Positions 63,888-64,000 of a DNA stretch of 64,000 nt are shown piece after piece. The DNA is from Rutpela maculata (lineage: Eukaryota; Arthropoda; Insecta; Coleoptera; Cerambycidae), in the NCBI GenBank assembly GCA_936432065.2, contig OW386289.2:87665736-87729735 (forward strand). The letters are read 5' to 3'. Under the pieces are notes generated by a model. That model worked only from the letters and a program-made list of their open reading frames with translations. It had not been told where the DNA came from and ran no database searches. The position numbers and the translations under genes were made by a program. How positions within the stretch are numbered: the stretch's first letter is position 1; every line of letters begins with the position of its first letter.

Positions 63888-64000
63888 AGAGTGGTCCGTA
63901 ATTAATGGTCCATAGCGCAGTAAATGCTCAATACGTCCACCATTCACCTCGATTAATATTTTTAGACATCTTCGCAAATATTCATGTTGGGTCCATTGCA
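63888..64000 (-). pseudogene. mariner-like transposase C-terminus and element end, cut by window edge
   Basis: Minus strand reads WTQHEYLRRCLKILIEVNGG and RIEHLL, the normal C-terminal block of mariner-type transposases. The element terminus is close, near ACAGAGTGGTCCGTAATTAA (63884). The rest lies outside the window. Confidence 0.55.

Overview
The window looks like a transposon-rich insect (at least arthropod) nuclear genome: AT-rich DNA, spliceosomal introns, many non-LTR retrotransposon remnants, Tc1/mariner and hAT DNA transposons, fold-back elements, and dispersed repeats with (GTCY)n-type microsatellite cores. I cannot name the species. No complete ordinary host gene is convincing; one possible first exon lies near 60.27 kb.

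The centrepiece is a complete Polinton/Maverick, a virus-like self-synthesising DNA transposon, at 19241..37033 (17,793 bp). It is bounded by a perfect 6-bp target duplication, ATCAGT, at 19235..19240 and 37034..37039. Its terminal inverted repeats (TIRs, about 400 and 370 bp) begin AGTAGGTAAAG and contain a 42-bp minisatellite. Left arm, plus strand: penton, a 53-aa basic protein and the double jelly-roll major capsid protein, the last two joined by a TAATG overlap, then a 193-aa Cys-rich protein. Middle, minus strand: a 111-aa unknown and a protein-primed family-B DNA polymerase with N-terminal zinc finger, one intron and two frame breaks. A spliced, GC-rich gene of unknown function (plus) and a zinc-knuckle mini-protein and single-BIR IAP-like protein (both minus) look like cargo. 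Right arm: adenovirus-type protease and phospholipase-A2-like minor capsid protein (minus), then packaging ATPase, two conserved Polinton proteins and a chromodomain integrase with one frame break (plus), then a 216-aa unknown (minus). Replication, integration, capsid, maturation and packaging modules are all represented, so the element can be read as an integrated virus. The BIR protein would fit suppression of host apoptosis.

Left of the Polinton (1..19.2 kb) is a graveyard of elements: a 600-bp palindrome, a degenerate mariner-like transposon (745..2449), a 4.8-kb non-autonomous hAT with exact 8-bp target duplication (2946..7740) loaded with nested fold-back elements, then LINE reverse-transcriptase remnants and copies of a microsatellite-cored repeat, several nested inside the LINEs. 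Right of it (37..64 kb) are a 3.5-kb I/R1-like LINE with 9-bp target duplication and an identifiable empty-site paralogue, a well-preserved 5'-truncated Jockey-type LINE (47.34..49.98 kb), a broken gene of an uncharacterised invertebrate repetitive family, a hAT MITE with exact 8-bp duplication (51063..51666), tandem duplications, further LINE pieces, chimeric inverted copies of the microsatellite repeat, and mariner-like fragments near the right edge.
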